DNA of 64,000 nt from Pogonophryne albipinna (Eukaryota; Chordata; Actinopteri; Perciformes; Artedidraconidae), in contig CM053249.1 of the NCBI GenBank assembly GCA_028583405.1, positions 39,027,259 through 39,091,258 of the forward strand. The letters are read 5' to 3'. The notes beneath the pieces are model-generated. The model worked only from the letters and a program-made list of their open reading frames with translations, was not told the DNA's origin and did not search any database. Positions within the stretch are counted from its first letter, which is position 1, and each line of letters starts with the position of its first letter. Position numbers and translations under genes: made by a program. Shown in pieces: positions 12,561-21,820 of the stretch.

Positions 12561-13361
12561 CCTGTTAGGCGCCTCTTGGAGAGAGCTTTTCTAGCCACAC
12601 CATCCCCAAAGCACACAAACAGCTGTTCAGTGCGTCTAATGGCAGCCGTGCGCTCTACATAACATGCTAGCGCACGCACTGGGCAGAGGAGGTGCAATTT
12701 AGCCTCCCTGGCCTCAATATGGGGTGGAAGATTAAAGCCACCTAATTGAATAGCCCTGACCTGAACGAACTCCTTAGGCTCTTAGGAGTAAAGGAGGGGT
12801 TCGGTCTGAGTGTCGCCCCACTACGGTCACCCCGGATCAAAAGGCAGCTTGGGTGCACCGACAGAGCGGTCAGCTCGGACACTCTTTTGGCCGAAGTCAA
12901 GGCAAGTAGCAATGCTGTCTTCCATGACAGTGCTTTCAGGGAGGAGAGCTCCAGGGGCTCAAATGGTTCTGTGACCAGAGCCTCGAGCACCAACGGCAGG
13001 TCCCACTGTGGGGCGGAGGCGTGCACTACTGGGCGCTGCCTCCTGACCCCCTGCAAAAACCGCGACATAAGCGGCTGACTGAAGGCTGACCTGCCTCCAA
13101 ATCCCTCATGGCAGGACAAAATGGCTGCTGCATACACCTTAATTGTGGAATGAGCCAGTCCACCAGTATCTGTAAGTAGGTAAGAATAGAGCCCAGCGTG
13201 CATGACAGAGGCTCTAGACTCCTTCCTTCACACCATCGCCGGAATCCCGCCCACTTTGGCCTGTAACAGGCTGTGGTGGATTCTGCTCCTGCTGCTTGGA
13301 TAGTCTGAATAACGTTGTCAGACAGCCCCACCTGTCTCAGCCTGTCCCACTCAGGAGCCAA
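12322..13361 (-). pseudogene. DIRS tyrosine recombinase, frameshifted
   Basis: This is the phage-integrase-type recombinase that DIRS elements use in place of an integrase. Reading on the minus strand, the N-terminal SAM-like part begins near 13,361 (WAGFRRWCEGRSLEPL). The next frame holds HSTIKVYAAAILSCHEGF and the first catalytic Arg in the motif LTSAKRVSELTALSV (about 12,855-12,810). The third frame has the HxxR pair in VRAHSTRAVS near 12,480. A fourth segment (12,537-12,322) has SVEDICTSASWSTPGSFIKC followed by the catalytic Tyr in CYLLDM. All key residues (R, H, R, Y) are visible, but they lie in different frames, so the gene is dead. Confidence 0.85.
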
Positions 13362-13470
13362 GCCTGGAGAGGTTGGCCCAGAGTGGGTAACGCCCCTATT
13401 GCCCCTGCTTCCTGAGACAGCGCTCCCCAGACCTGAGGAATAGCCCAGGGCTGGCCCACCATCATCTGTG

Positions 13471-14375
13471 TTACCCCGCGTACCACGTCGCCAGGCGGCG
13501 ATCTGGGGCCACTAGGATGACTGACAGCTGCTCCCGCCTCACCCTATCCAGAAGGGGGGGGATAAGGTGCAGCGGTGGAAAGGCGTAAAGCAGCTTCCTT
13601 GGCCATGGCTCATGTGCAAATGCGTCCACCCCCAAGGGCGGATTGTCCCACCGGGCCAGGGAGAACCACAGGGCACAGTGGCTGTTGCGCCGATTGGCGA
13701 ACAGGTCCACCTCTGCTCTCCCGAACTGAGTCCAGAACTGCTTCACCACCTCCGGGTGAAGCCTCCACTCGTCTGGCAGGGGTCCGCCTCTTGACATGAG
13801 GTGGGCCCCCCGTTCTCCCGTCCCGGGATGTGCAGGGCCCTTAGAGACAACACAATCTGTGAAACCCACAACCACAAGTTCTCTGCCGCGGTCAACAAGG
13901 CTATTGAGCGGACTCCGCCTTGCCTGTTGATGTACGCCACTGTGGTGCGGTTGTCGCTCCTCACTATCACATGTTTGCCCTGTATTAAGGGTTTGAAGTG
14001 CTGTAGGACCAACATCACTGCTTGCAGCTCCAGGAGGTTGCTGTGCCGAGCCTCTGTCAGAGGCCAGCAACCACCTACAGCTCTCTCTAGGCACGTCCCC
14101 CCCATCCTGTCACTGAAGCGTCTGTGAAGACTGTGATATAGGAGGTCACTTGCCCCAGTGGAGCTCCCCTCCGCAGATTCTCTGGGGACCCCCAGAATCG
14201 GAGGTTGCTCTCTACTGAGGGGGGGATGATCACCAGACATCGTTTGTGTCTTGAGATCTAAACGAAGGCCGGGAAGCCACCTCTGTATGTGACGTGCATG
14301 CAGGAGTCCGAGTGGCACTACGGAGTGAGCAGCCGTCATGAGACCCAAAGTCTGCATGATGATCAAAGCTGTCAC
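13471..14375 (-). pseudogene. DIRS RNase H domain, frameshifted
   Basis: Two overlapping minus-strand frames make up the RNase H region that follows the reverse transcriptase. One (14,375-13,743) contains SNLLELQAVMLVLQHFKPLI and VIVRSDNRTTVAYINRQGG, the core RNase H strand-helix with its acidic residues. The other (about 13,790-13,471) contains FWTQFGRAEVDLFANRRNSH and LLYAFPPLHLIPPLLDRVRR, the conserved tail typical of DIRS/Ngaro polyproteins. The frame change between them shows decay. I did not recognise the methyltransferase-like domain that many DIRS elements carry. Confidence 0.85.
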
Positions 14376-14537
14376 CGTCGCCCCCTAACACAGCCTGCAG
14401 ACTGCCCGCAGCAGGGATGCCTGTCTGCTTTCTGTCAGGGTGGCACGTAGTCTGCCTGCATCGAGCATCACCCCCAGATATTCTACTTGCTGGTGAGGTA
14501 TGGGGGAGCTCTTCTTCCAATTGACCGCAACTATTTT

Positions 14538-15060
14538 TCAACCCAACTTGGTTAGGTGTAGGATCAATTGGGCTGTGTGAAACATTGCCCATTCCCTGGA
14601 CCTGGCCATGACTATGAGGTCGCCCAGATAAAAGAACACCCTCATGCCATGGTCCCGATGCGGTTGCAGCGCCGTAGCATGCGTGGGGATAGGGTGTAGC
14701 CGAACGTCAGTCTGTTGTACTCGTAGGCTACCCCCTGGAAGGCAAAACGCAAATACTTTCTGTGTTTTGGAGCAATTTCGCCATGAAAGTAAGCGTTCTT
14801 CAGGTCGATGGTTGTGAACCAATCGCCTGGCTGCACCAGTCCCAGTAACTGTTTCATAGTTAACATATGGAACTTCTTGCATGCAATGTGCTGGTGCAGG
14901 CATTTGAAGATCCAGAATGGGCCTGAATTCTCCTGTCTTCTTGGGAACCAGGAAGTACAGGGAATAGTGCCCATTCTCTCTGACTTGAGAGTGCACATGC
15001 CGAGAGGAAACCTCCTCCTGGGATGACAGATTTACCTCTCTTATGCCTCTGAACGGAGGA
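14538..15060 (-). pseudogene. DIRS reverse transcriptase, frameshifted with altered active site
   Basis: Minus-strand motifs appear in the expected order. First is GYSLQFCSIPPPFRGI, then SLYFLVPKKTGEFRPILDL. A second frame (14,860-14,660) then gives PGDWFTTIDLKNAYFHGEIA and FAFQGVAYEYNRLTFGYTLS. The first frame resumes with FFYLGDLIVMARSREW. The usual YLDD box reads YLGD, so one catalytic Asp is lost, and the usual DLKDAYFH reads DLKNAYFH. Two frame changes plus these substitutions make it non-functional. Confidence 0.88.
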
Positions 15061-16400
15061 GGGATGCTGCAAAACTGGAGTGAATAACCCAGTCTCAGTG
15101 TCCTGTCCGTCCGCCCTGTTAATACACCACTGATTTTCCATTCCCCATAACATTGTGTTAGGGGATGTGCAATCAGCTGCGGAGCCGCAGCTATGAGGCT
15201 GTGGTACTCTCTGGTGGCCCACTCCGCCGTCAAACCCTCCATAAAAGGAAGTTTGACCCATGGGGGGCTGACACAGGCCGTTTTTCTATAATGCAGTTTC
15301 CACTCAGAGAACAAAACGGCCGATTTTTCACTGAGGTCCCTGAACACACCACAGCACACACCGTGAGAGCGCGCGCTCCGCCATAATGCTGTTTCTCTCA
15401 GAGAGAAAGAGGCATTAATCTGAGCTTCTTCTGTCCATGAACGCACCGTGGCCCGTTCTCGGGGGGGGTCGTCATAATGCCGTCTCTTTGAAACGGACAT
15501 TATGGGGAAATGTGGAATGTGGAGAGAGATGACTCTTTCTCTGGGATAAATGCACTCGTTTTTACTGAATGCATTTTACACACCCATATCACTCATCATA
15601 TCACACTAGAACTAGAGTTACACTAAGTAACCCACTGTTCTTCTGCGGAGGTCCCTGAACGCACCGCGGCCACTCTCACGGGGGCCGCGCCTCATAATGG
15701 GTGTCCAATTAACATCGTATGAAAACGGCCTTGCCGATCTCAACGAGACATTATGGGAAAATGTGGAATTGTGGAGAGCGATGACTGTTACTCTGGGATA
15801 AATGCCATCGTTTTTACTAAATGGATTTTTCACACACACACATCACTCTAGAACTAGGGTTACAATACGTAACCCACCGTTCATGCAACAGGGCCTCTTT
15901 TCGACTTCCTGTTGAAAGGATACCTATCTCCTCCCAGGATGATAGATTTTACTCTCTATTGCCCCTGAATGGAGGAGGGACGCTGCAAAGCTTGAGTGAG
16001 TAACCCAGTCTCAGTGTCCTGCCCCTCTACTCTGTCAGTACACAGCTTTTGTGGGGCTTCCATTCCCCACAAAACTGTGTTCAGGGGACATGCCAGCAGC
16101 TGTGGAGCCAAAGCTAAGAAGCTGTAGTATTCTCTGGTGGCCTACTCCGCTGCCAAACCTTTCCATAAGAAGGGAGTTTTGGCATGGGGGCTGACACAGA
16201 AAAGGGCCGATTTTCTACTGAGGTCCTTGAACGCACAGCGGCACGCTCCCGTGGGGCCGCGGCTCTGTCCTAATGCCGTCTCTTTGAAACGGACATTATG
16301 GTGAAAAGTGGAAATGTGGAGAGAGATGACTCTTACTCTGGGATAAATGCAATCGTTTTCACTGAATGCGTTTCTCACACAGGCATCACTCTCTCTTGAA
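15008..16400 (-). repeat. Internal partial duplication of DIRS
   Basis: The block at about 15,008-15,560 recurs at about 15,925-16,390, offset by about 917 bp. Shared words include CTGAACGGAGGAGGGA or a close variant, ACCCAGTCTCAGTGTCCTG, and CGTCTCTTTGAAACGGACAT. A partial third copy lies at 15,630-15,840. Between copies sit two terminal-junction sequences (15,607-15,635 and 15,848-15,876, CTAGGGTTACAATACGTAACC in the second) like those at 11,766. Confidence 0.8.
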
Positions 16401-16821
16401 CCCGCAGTGTTTTGACAGCACTTCGGTTTATTCCACTCACGTGCACGCGCCCACCTGCTGGCTCCTATACTGGAGTTTACAGCGGGGGCGGGGAGTGTGG
16501 GACTGTGTTATTTCCTCTGGGGATGAGCAAGAAGCAGCCACGCTGCGACTACTCCTCACCCACGTAACCAAGGAGATCGATCCAAAGAGCCCTTCCGTAA
16601 ACACGGGGGCTCCCGGCCCGGGAGATCAACAACACGGTCCTTTTGGAAAGTGCCATGCGGCGTGATCCCTCGCGCATCTCCAGCAATGAGCGAGATGCCC
16701 AACACACCCGTGTTTATTTGCAGTCGCCTTGTCACGCGGTAGCGTGGCAGAGCTGTTTTCAACTCCCTGCCCAGCCTGCTGCCCGCTGGGAGCAGCTGCG
16801 CTCCGCCGCCATGGTCATCAT

Positions 16822-17043
16822 CTAGGGCGGTGGACCTCCATGGACCGGACCCGGAAATGCCCGACAACGGCAAACGGAGCCATCCGCCCCGCTGGAATGG
16901 CGAACGTGAATGGTGAACGTGAATGGCACCGCCTCGGCCATATCCTGGTCCCCCAAACACTCTAAGCAGAGGTGGTGGAGACCGGCGCCCGCGATCAAAC
17001 CAGGGCAGGTGCATGGCCGAGCTTCCAGTAATGGTGAGTCCAT
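16822..17043 (-). pseudogene. DIRS gag-like fragment
   Basis: Just inside the left end (in minus-strand terms) an open frame begins MDSPLLEARPCTCPGLIAG and contains LHHLCLECLGDQDMAEAV and CRC. The cysteine/histidine arrangement with HxLCxxCLG resembles the first open frame of vertebrate DIRS elements. It breaks up after about 70 residues. The adjoining TATATAAAG box in the inverted terminal repeat (about 17,138-17,148 on the minus strand) would be its promoter. Confidence 0.6.
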
Positions 17044-17288
17044 TTGTCGTTTCTTCTAATCTTCGTTCGTTTAACTCTTCGGTTGTCAGCTCGTCTGAAG
17101 AGAAAAAGGATAGTGGGCGGCGGGTGTAGCCGCCTTTATATACTGTGGGCCTGCGCGCGCATTCAGGTAGGCTCTCCCCGATTGGCCGGCTACGTTTACG
17201 TAAACTCAGTAGGTGAAAGCACGCACAGCATGATAGAGAGTAGTACCCATAGAGTCCAGTAGAGGGCGGAGCCTGTGTGAAATATAAC

Positions 17289-17472
17289 TGCCATGCCTAT
17301 TTCTAACAATTGCCGACATGGGCTGCTCATTAATGCTAATTAACGCAACATATGCAAGCTAGCATCCGGCAGTTTCTATGTGCTGGAGACCCTACTATTT
17401 CTATCATAAATCTTTGGGGAACTCTTCCAGGTTCACAACAGGACTCTATGAGCTGCTGAACTGAGGTGATAT
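17289..17472. other. AT-rich gap between DIRS and solo LTR
   Basis: Contains CTCATTAATGCTAATTAACG, an ATTA/TAAT-rich stretch of the kind bound by homeodomain proteins. This is a suggestion only. Confidence 0.25.
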
Positions 17473-17988
17473 TGTAAGGATGTGCAGTTTTCCCTCCTTC
17501 CTCAATTCACCTCCGCAGCTGCTACTCATCTTCCTGATTATCTACTCACCCACACCTGCTTAAATACCCGGCTTCCTCATCCAGTATTCACCAGTTCGTC
17601 GTGGAAGATACACTGAATCCGTCAACTACTCTGCCTGCCACGTCCAGCCAACACCACCTCGTCAGCGAACCTCGGAGTATTATCACTACCAGCTCCAGCC
17701 TGCTCACTCTATTGAACTCTGATTCCCCGGCTCATCTCACCCGTGTTCCGCTGCAAATCTCCGAACCCCGGCTCCAGCCTGCTCTCTCCGACATCCTCCG
17801 GATCATCAACTACGGACCTCCACTCTCCCCCCCCCCCCCCAGTAATTCCCAGATCCGGATTAGTAATTCCCCAGCAGTATGGTGTGAGTTTTGAATTGGA
17901 AATAAATCATTTTACTTCCATACTCACGTCTCCTCTCTTCCGTGCTTGTATTGAGGGTTCAGCCTGTAAGCGCTCCTTGAGCGTAACA
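17473..17988 (+). mobile_element. Solo LTR of a retrotransposon, 516 bp
   Basis: The unit begins TGTAAGGATG and ends GAGCGTAACA, the TG...CA form of an LTR. It is bracketed by a perfect 5-bp duplication GATAT (17,468-17,472 and 17,989-17,993). A TATA-like CTTAAATACC lies near 17,560 and an AATAAA near 17,900, placing U3, R and U5 in the plus orientation. No internal retroviral-type sequence adjoins either side, so it is a solo LTR from recombination. Sequence style suggests Ty3/Gypsy, but that is inference. The open frames within it are not coding. Confidence 0.85.
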
Positions 17989-17993
17989 GATAT

Positions 17994-19410
17994 GTCCCCA
18001 TGTGAAATGAATTCCTGCTTCTTCCAGCTGTACATTTCAAAGGACCAGTTATCTACTTTGTATCGCTGCTCCAGACATGCAGAAGACAGAAGAGAGGGTG
18101 GGAGTTATCTGACTGTGACAGTGGAAGATAAATCAGTTGCGTTTTGTTGCAGAAGATTGGAGGTCTGATGTTGGGAGGAACAACATCAGTGAACAGCTTC
18201 CTGTTTGTCATTAGTGACACATGTCGGCACTTTAATATTCACTTCTCTGAGTGTTTCCGCAGGAGGAGATGACAGCACTACAATCCAGATTGTTTCTGAT
18301 CTCAGCAGGCAGTGCGCAGCCTCAGACTGAAGACATGCTTCACCTTTCATCTGAAGTTGTGTTTATTGGTTAGATGTGCCAGTTTTCTGCATGGTGTGCT
18401 CTAACATCTGGTCTCACTGTCCTGATCAGCTGTTGCCCAGCCAACTCTCTGAACACAATGACAGTGCCATTATCACCTTTGTGTTATTTCCAAATACATG
18501 GCAAGATTGAGTGCATATGCATGACTCACAATACAAATCAGCTACTGCGTAAAAGCCCACCTGTCCTCAAACATCCCTGCTGAAGAAGGGTTAGTGAAAC
18601 TTTCTGACACAAAGCAAATGCAGACCGGCCTGATACTGTAAGAGAGGCAGTTATTAGAACTGAGTGGTATAACAGTAACGATGACCAAGTATAAATCAAT
18701 TATTGACTTTATTCGCATAACAATGGTACTAAAGGTGAAACAAACTTCACTATTGATTTAATGATTTCAGCAATTAGGAGGGTACAATATTGTTTCACTC
18801 TAGATGACATAAACTCAGTAAAAGGTCTGTGTAGCTTTTTTGGAGCTCTCATAATGACCATCATCACCCTCCTTTCTCTTTTATAAAACTGTAGATGGTC
18901 AAGTTTGAGTCAAAGTGTGTCCTTAAACCTTGGAAAAAGTTGAATAAATAATCAATAAAAAGGCCAATTCATTCTTGTTGATTTTTTCACCCTTGCACTT
19001 TCAGACAGTTTGTGGACTGGCAAGAGTAAAAAGAAGTATGCTGAAAATTGGGGCACCACAAGCTGAATTATCCTGACTTTTAGTCCTTTTTGTGTACGTT
19101 AAGCTCAATAAACACAGGATACTACATTTCCCATAATCCTTCATCCTCCAAGTCACAAAGTGGGTTGACACATGAAGATAAGCCAGATGTAGAAAGAGAC
19201 AGAAACAGTTGGAACAACAGACAAGCAGAGTGTCATTGTGCTAGAGAAGTGGAGTTATGGGATGTCGGGGTGGAGGCTGGCCAAGGACAGACTGCAGATC
19301 TCAGACTGCAGGAGTCATTAGCAGCGGGATCACGTCCACCCGAGGCCCCTCACCCGACCCCGTCCTTCACCCCCGCCTGGAGATGGAGAGCTGGCGGCTA
19401 CATTCAGACT
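17994..19410. other. No gene recognised
   Basis: Non-coding sequence of ordinary composition. Short open frames lack motifs. Confidence 0.5.

Positions 19411-19412
<2 letters not shown>

Positions 19413-19496
<84 letters not shown>
19413..19496. repeat. (CA)n microsatellite
   Basis: About 42 uninterrupted CA units. Confidence 0.97.
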
Positions 19497-19499
<3 letters not shown>

Positions 19500-19932
19500 T
19501 TCATTCTCCCACACACACATGCAGACACACTGAGGAGCGAGTATTAAATTCTCTCTAAAGGTCCTTGGTGTTGCGAAGGAGAGCACCCCCCCAGACAGGT
19601 AACATCCTTGGCTACCGATTATTAGTCTGATCTACAAGCTACAAGTGTGGAATAAAAAAGAACTCACATCTCAACCAGCAAGCTAAACCTCGGCTTAATC
19701 TCACATCATGCTGTGATCATGCTCCAGATTTAGGTCAACTGAAAAATCATTTCCTGTCCGTCCTCCAAAGGTCAGAGTTCTCAACGAGTGCAGACTGCAG
19801 GGAGGAACAGGGTGATGTAATACACGTGGATATTAAACAATACAATGAGAAGTGAGAACAACTCAATGTTAGCAATGTCAAATATACTACTAACACTGAG
19901 ATTGATATAGCGTCCTTGTTGGTTTAACCCTT

Positions 19933-21355
19933 AAATGTGGCCTGCTCTATCGAAATCAGTCGCATTGACCCGAAGACACATTTTGAGTTGTATACAATGT
20001 TGGAAACAGGAGATTCCTAGCTTTCTAATGATATCAGGATTGTTGTTGGACTCCAAATATTAAGCAAAAGTCATCATTTTGAGAAAAAGGCCTTTAAAGT
20101 TTCCTCTTCTCTGGAATCCATCGATCTGATTGGTTATTAGCGGAGCAAATGATCAAAATACTACGGAGGGAAGATATTTTCCTTTGGATCACTGGTCTGG
20201 GGGAAAACAGCGGCTGTTGTTGTGCCTGCTGTGACGTCAAGTTACTCCGTTCTCTGCTTGTAATTATGCCGTTAAGCTTCAAAGTTGTATTTATCATCTG
20301 AATTTGCGGAAACAAGTTTAATATTCTGAAAGCCAAGACTTTGTTTAATTGAAATCAGATGAAAACAAACTGTAACGGACCATGCCATATTATCTATGAT
20401 CACTATACGCCTTACATTCATAATTTCAGCGGGAGGGAGGGGGAGCGGCGCTGCGGAACAGCAGAGTGGCGAGTGAGAGGCGAGCTGTCATCTTCCCTTT
20501 ACAAGCTTCAAAAATGTATTTGTGACCTGCTCCATCGAAATCAGTCGCATTGACCCGAAGACACATTTTGAGTTGTATACACTGTTGGAAAGAGGATATT
20601 CCTAGCTTTCTAATGATATCAGGATTGTTTTTGTACTCCAAATATTAAGCGAAATATGTCACATTATATAATGACTGTCACCGAGTCATCATTTTGAGAA
20701 AAAGGCCTTCAAAGTTTTCTCTTCTCTGGAATCCATCGATCTGATTGGTTATTAGCGGAGCAAATGATCAAAATACTACGGAGGGAAGATATTTTCCTTT
20801 GGATCACTGGTCTGGGGGAAGCTTGCGAGTGTGTGTGTGTGTGTGTTTGTGTAATTTTGCGTTTGTTAGTATTGTGTTTGTTTCCCGGGGAAAACACTCA
20901 CGAGAAACACCGGCTGTTGTTGTACCTGCTGTGACGTCAAGTTACTCCGTTCTCCGCTTGTAATTATGCCGAAGCTTCAAAGTTGTATTTATCATCTGAA
21001 TTTGCCGAAACAAGTTTAATATTCTGAAAGCCAAGACTTTGTTTATTTGAAATCAGATGAAAACAAACTGTAACGGACTCTGCCGTGTTATCTATGATTA
21101 CTATACGCCTTACATACATAATGTCAGCAGAGGGAGGGGGGGCGGCGCTGCGGAACAGCAGATTGCGAGTGAGAGGTGCCTCTTCGTCCCTTTACAAGCT
21201 TCAAAAATGTATTTATCGTGTGATTTTCGAAATAAAAGTTTCATATTCTGAAAGCCAAGACTTTGTTTAAAATCAAACAAAACACCCAAACCCGTTTATT
21301 TTTTAAATGATCTGTTGCGACTTCCGACTGATTTCGATAAAGCGGGTCACAAATG
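19933..21355. mobile_element. Non-autonomous DNA element, tandemly doubled
   Basis: The start (TGGCCTGCTCTATCGAAATC at about 19,938) is approximately inverted at the end (GATTTCGATAAAGCGGGTCA at about 21,333), giving roughly 25-30 bp inverted termini. The body is repeated. 19,938-20,522 reappears at 20,523-21,230 with two insertions, one at about 20,648-20,690 and one with a short GT run at about 20,820-20,910. The second copy again starts with the left terminus (TGACCTGCTCCATCGAAATC). So one element carries left end, body, left end, body, right end. No transposase is visible. Confidence 0.7.
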
Positions 21356-21414
21356 GTTTCTGAATCCTGGGGGATACAGTTATTTGACAGGCTGTGTCCA
21401 TGTGTAAAATGAGT

Positions 21415-21820
21415 TCAATAACAGTGTAATTGGGGTGTAATATGGGGATAATAACAGTGTAATTGGGGTGTAATATGGGGATAATAACAGTGTAATTGGG
21501 GTGTAATATGGGGGTAATAACAGTGTAATTGGGGTGTAATATGGGGGTAATAACAGTGTAATGTAGGAGTAATAACAATGTAACATGGGTGTGAAAGAGG
21601 TGTATTAAAGTGTAATTTGGGTGTAATAACAGTGTAATTACAGTGTTAGATGGGTGTAATATTGCTGTCACATGGGTGCAATATGGTTCTAATAACATGG
21701 GTATAAAAAGGTTTTATTGGTGAAAAATGTTGCAACATTGGTTTACCAATATGTGTGTACTACGGAAGGTATAACGCTGTAATACGGGTGTATTGTGTAA
21801 TATGGGTGTAATGTAAAAAA
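21415..21820. repeat. 33-bp minisatellite decaying into GTGTAAT-rich sequence
   Basis: Four to five tandem copies of a unit containing AACAGTGTAATTGGGGTGTA and ATATGGGG lie between 21,415 and 21,570. More diverged GTGTAATATGGG words run to about 21,820. The minus-strand open frames across it are periodic artefacts. Confidence 0.9.

Larger units (their letters stand above)
11492..17288 (-). mobile_element. DIRS-type tyrosine-recombinase retrotransposon, degenerate
   Basis: This 5.8-kb element has inverted rather than direct ends. The sequence at 11,525-11,700 is repeated inverted at 17,108-17,272 with very few differences, and 11,792-11,837 is a perfect 46-bp inverted match to 17,243-17,288. 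A perfect 52-bp inverted repeat (11,492-11,543 with 11,739-11,790) forms the internal complementary region expected of DIRS elements, which use it to circularise. Minus-strand coding remnants lie in the order gag, reverse transcriptase, RNase H, tyrosine recombinase. DIRS elements integrate by a recombinase and make no target duplication, and none is seen. Multiple frameshifts and a mutated catalytic Asp make it inactive. A partial duplication at 15,008-16,400 carries extra copies of the terminal junction. Confidence 0.9.

Noticed and set aside
16366..16665. Plus-strand frame inside DIRS
   Set aside because: Opposite to the coding direction of the element and without motifs.
21303..21698. Minus-strand 131-residue repetitive frame
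   Set aside because: Periodic translation of the 33-bp minisatellite.
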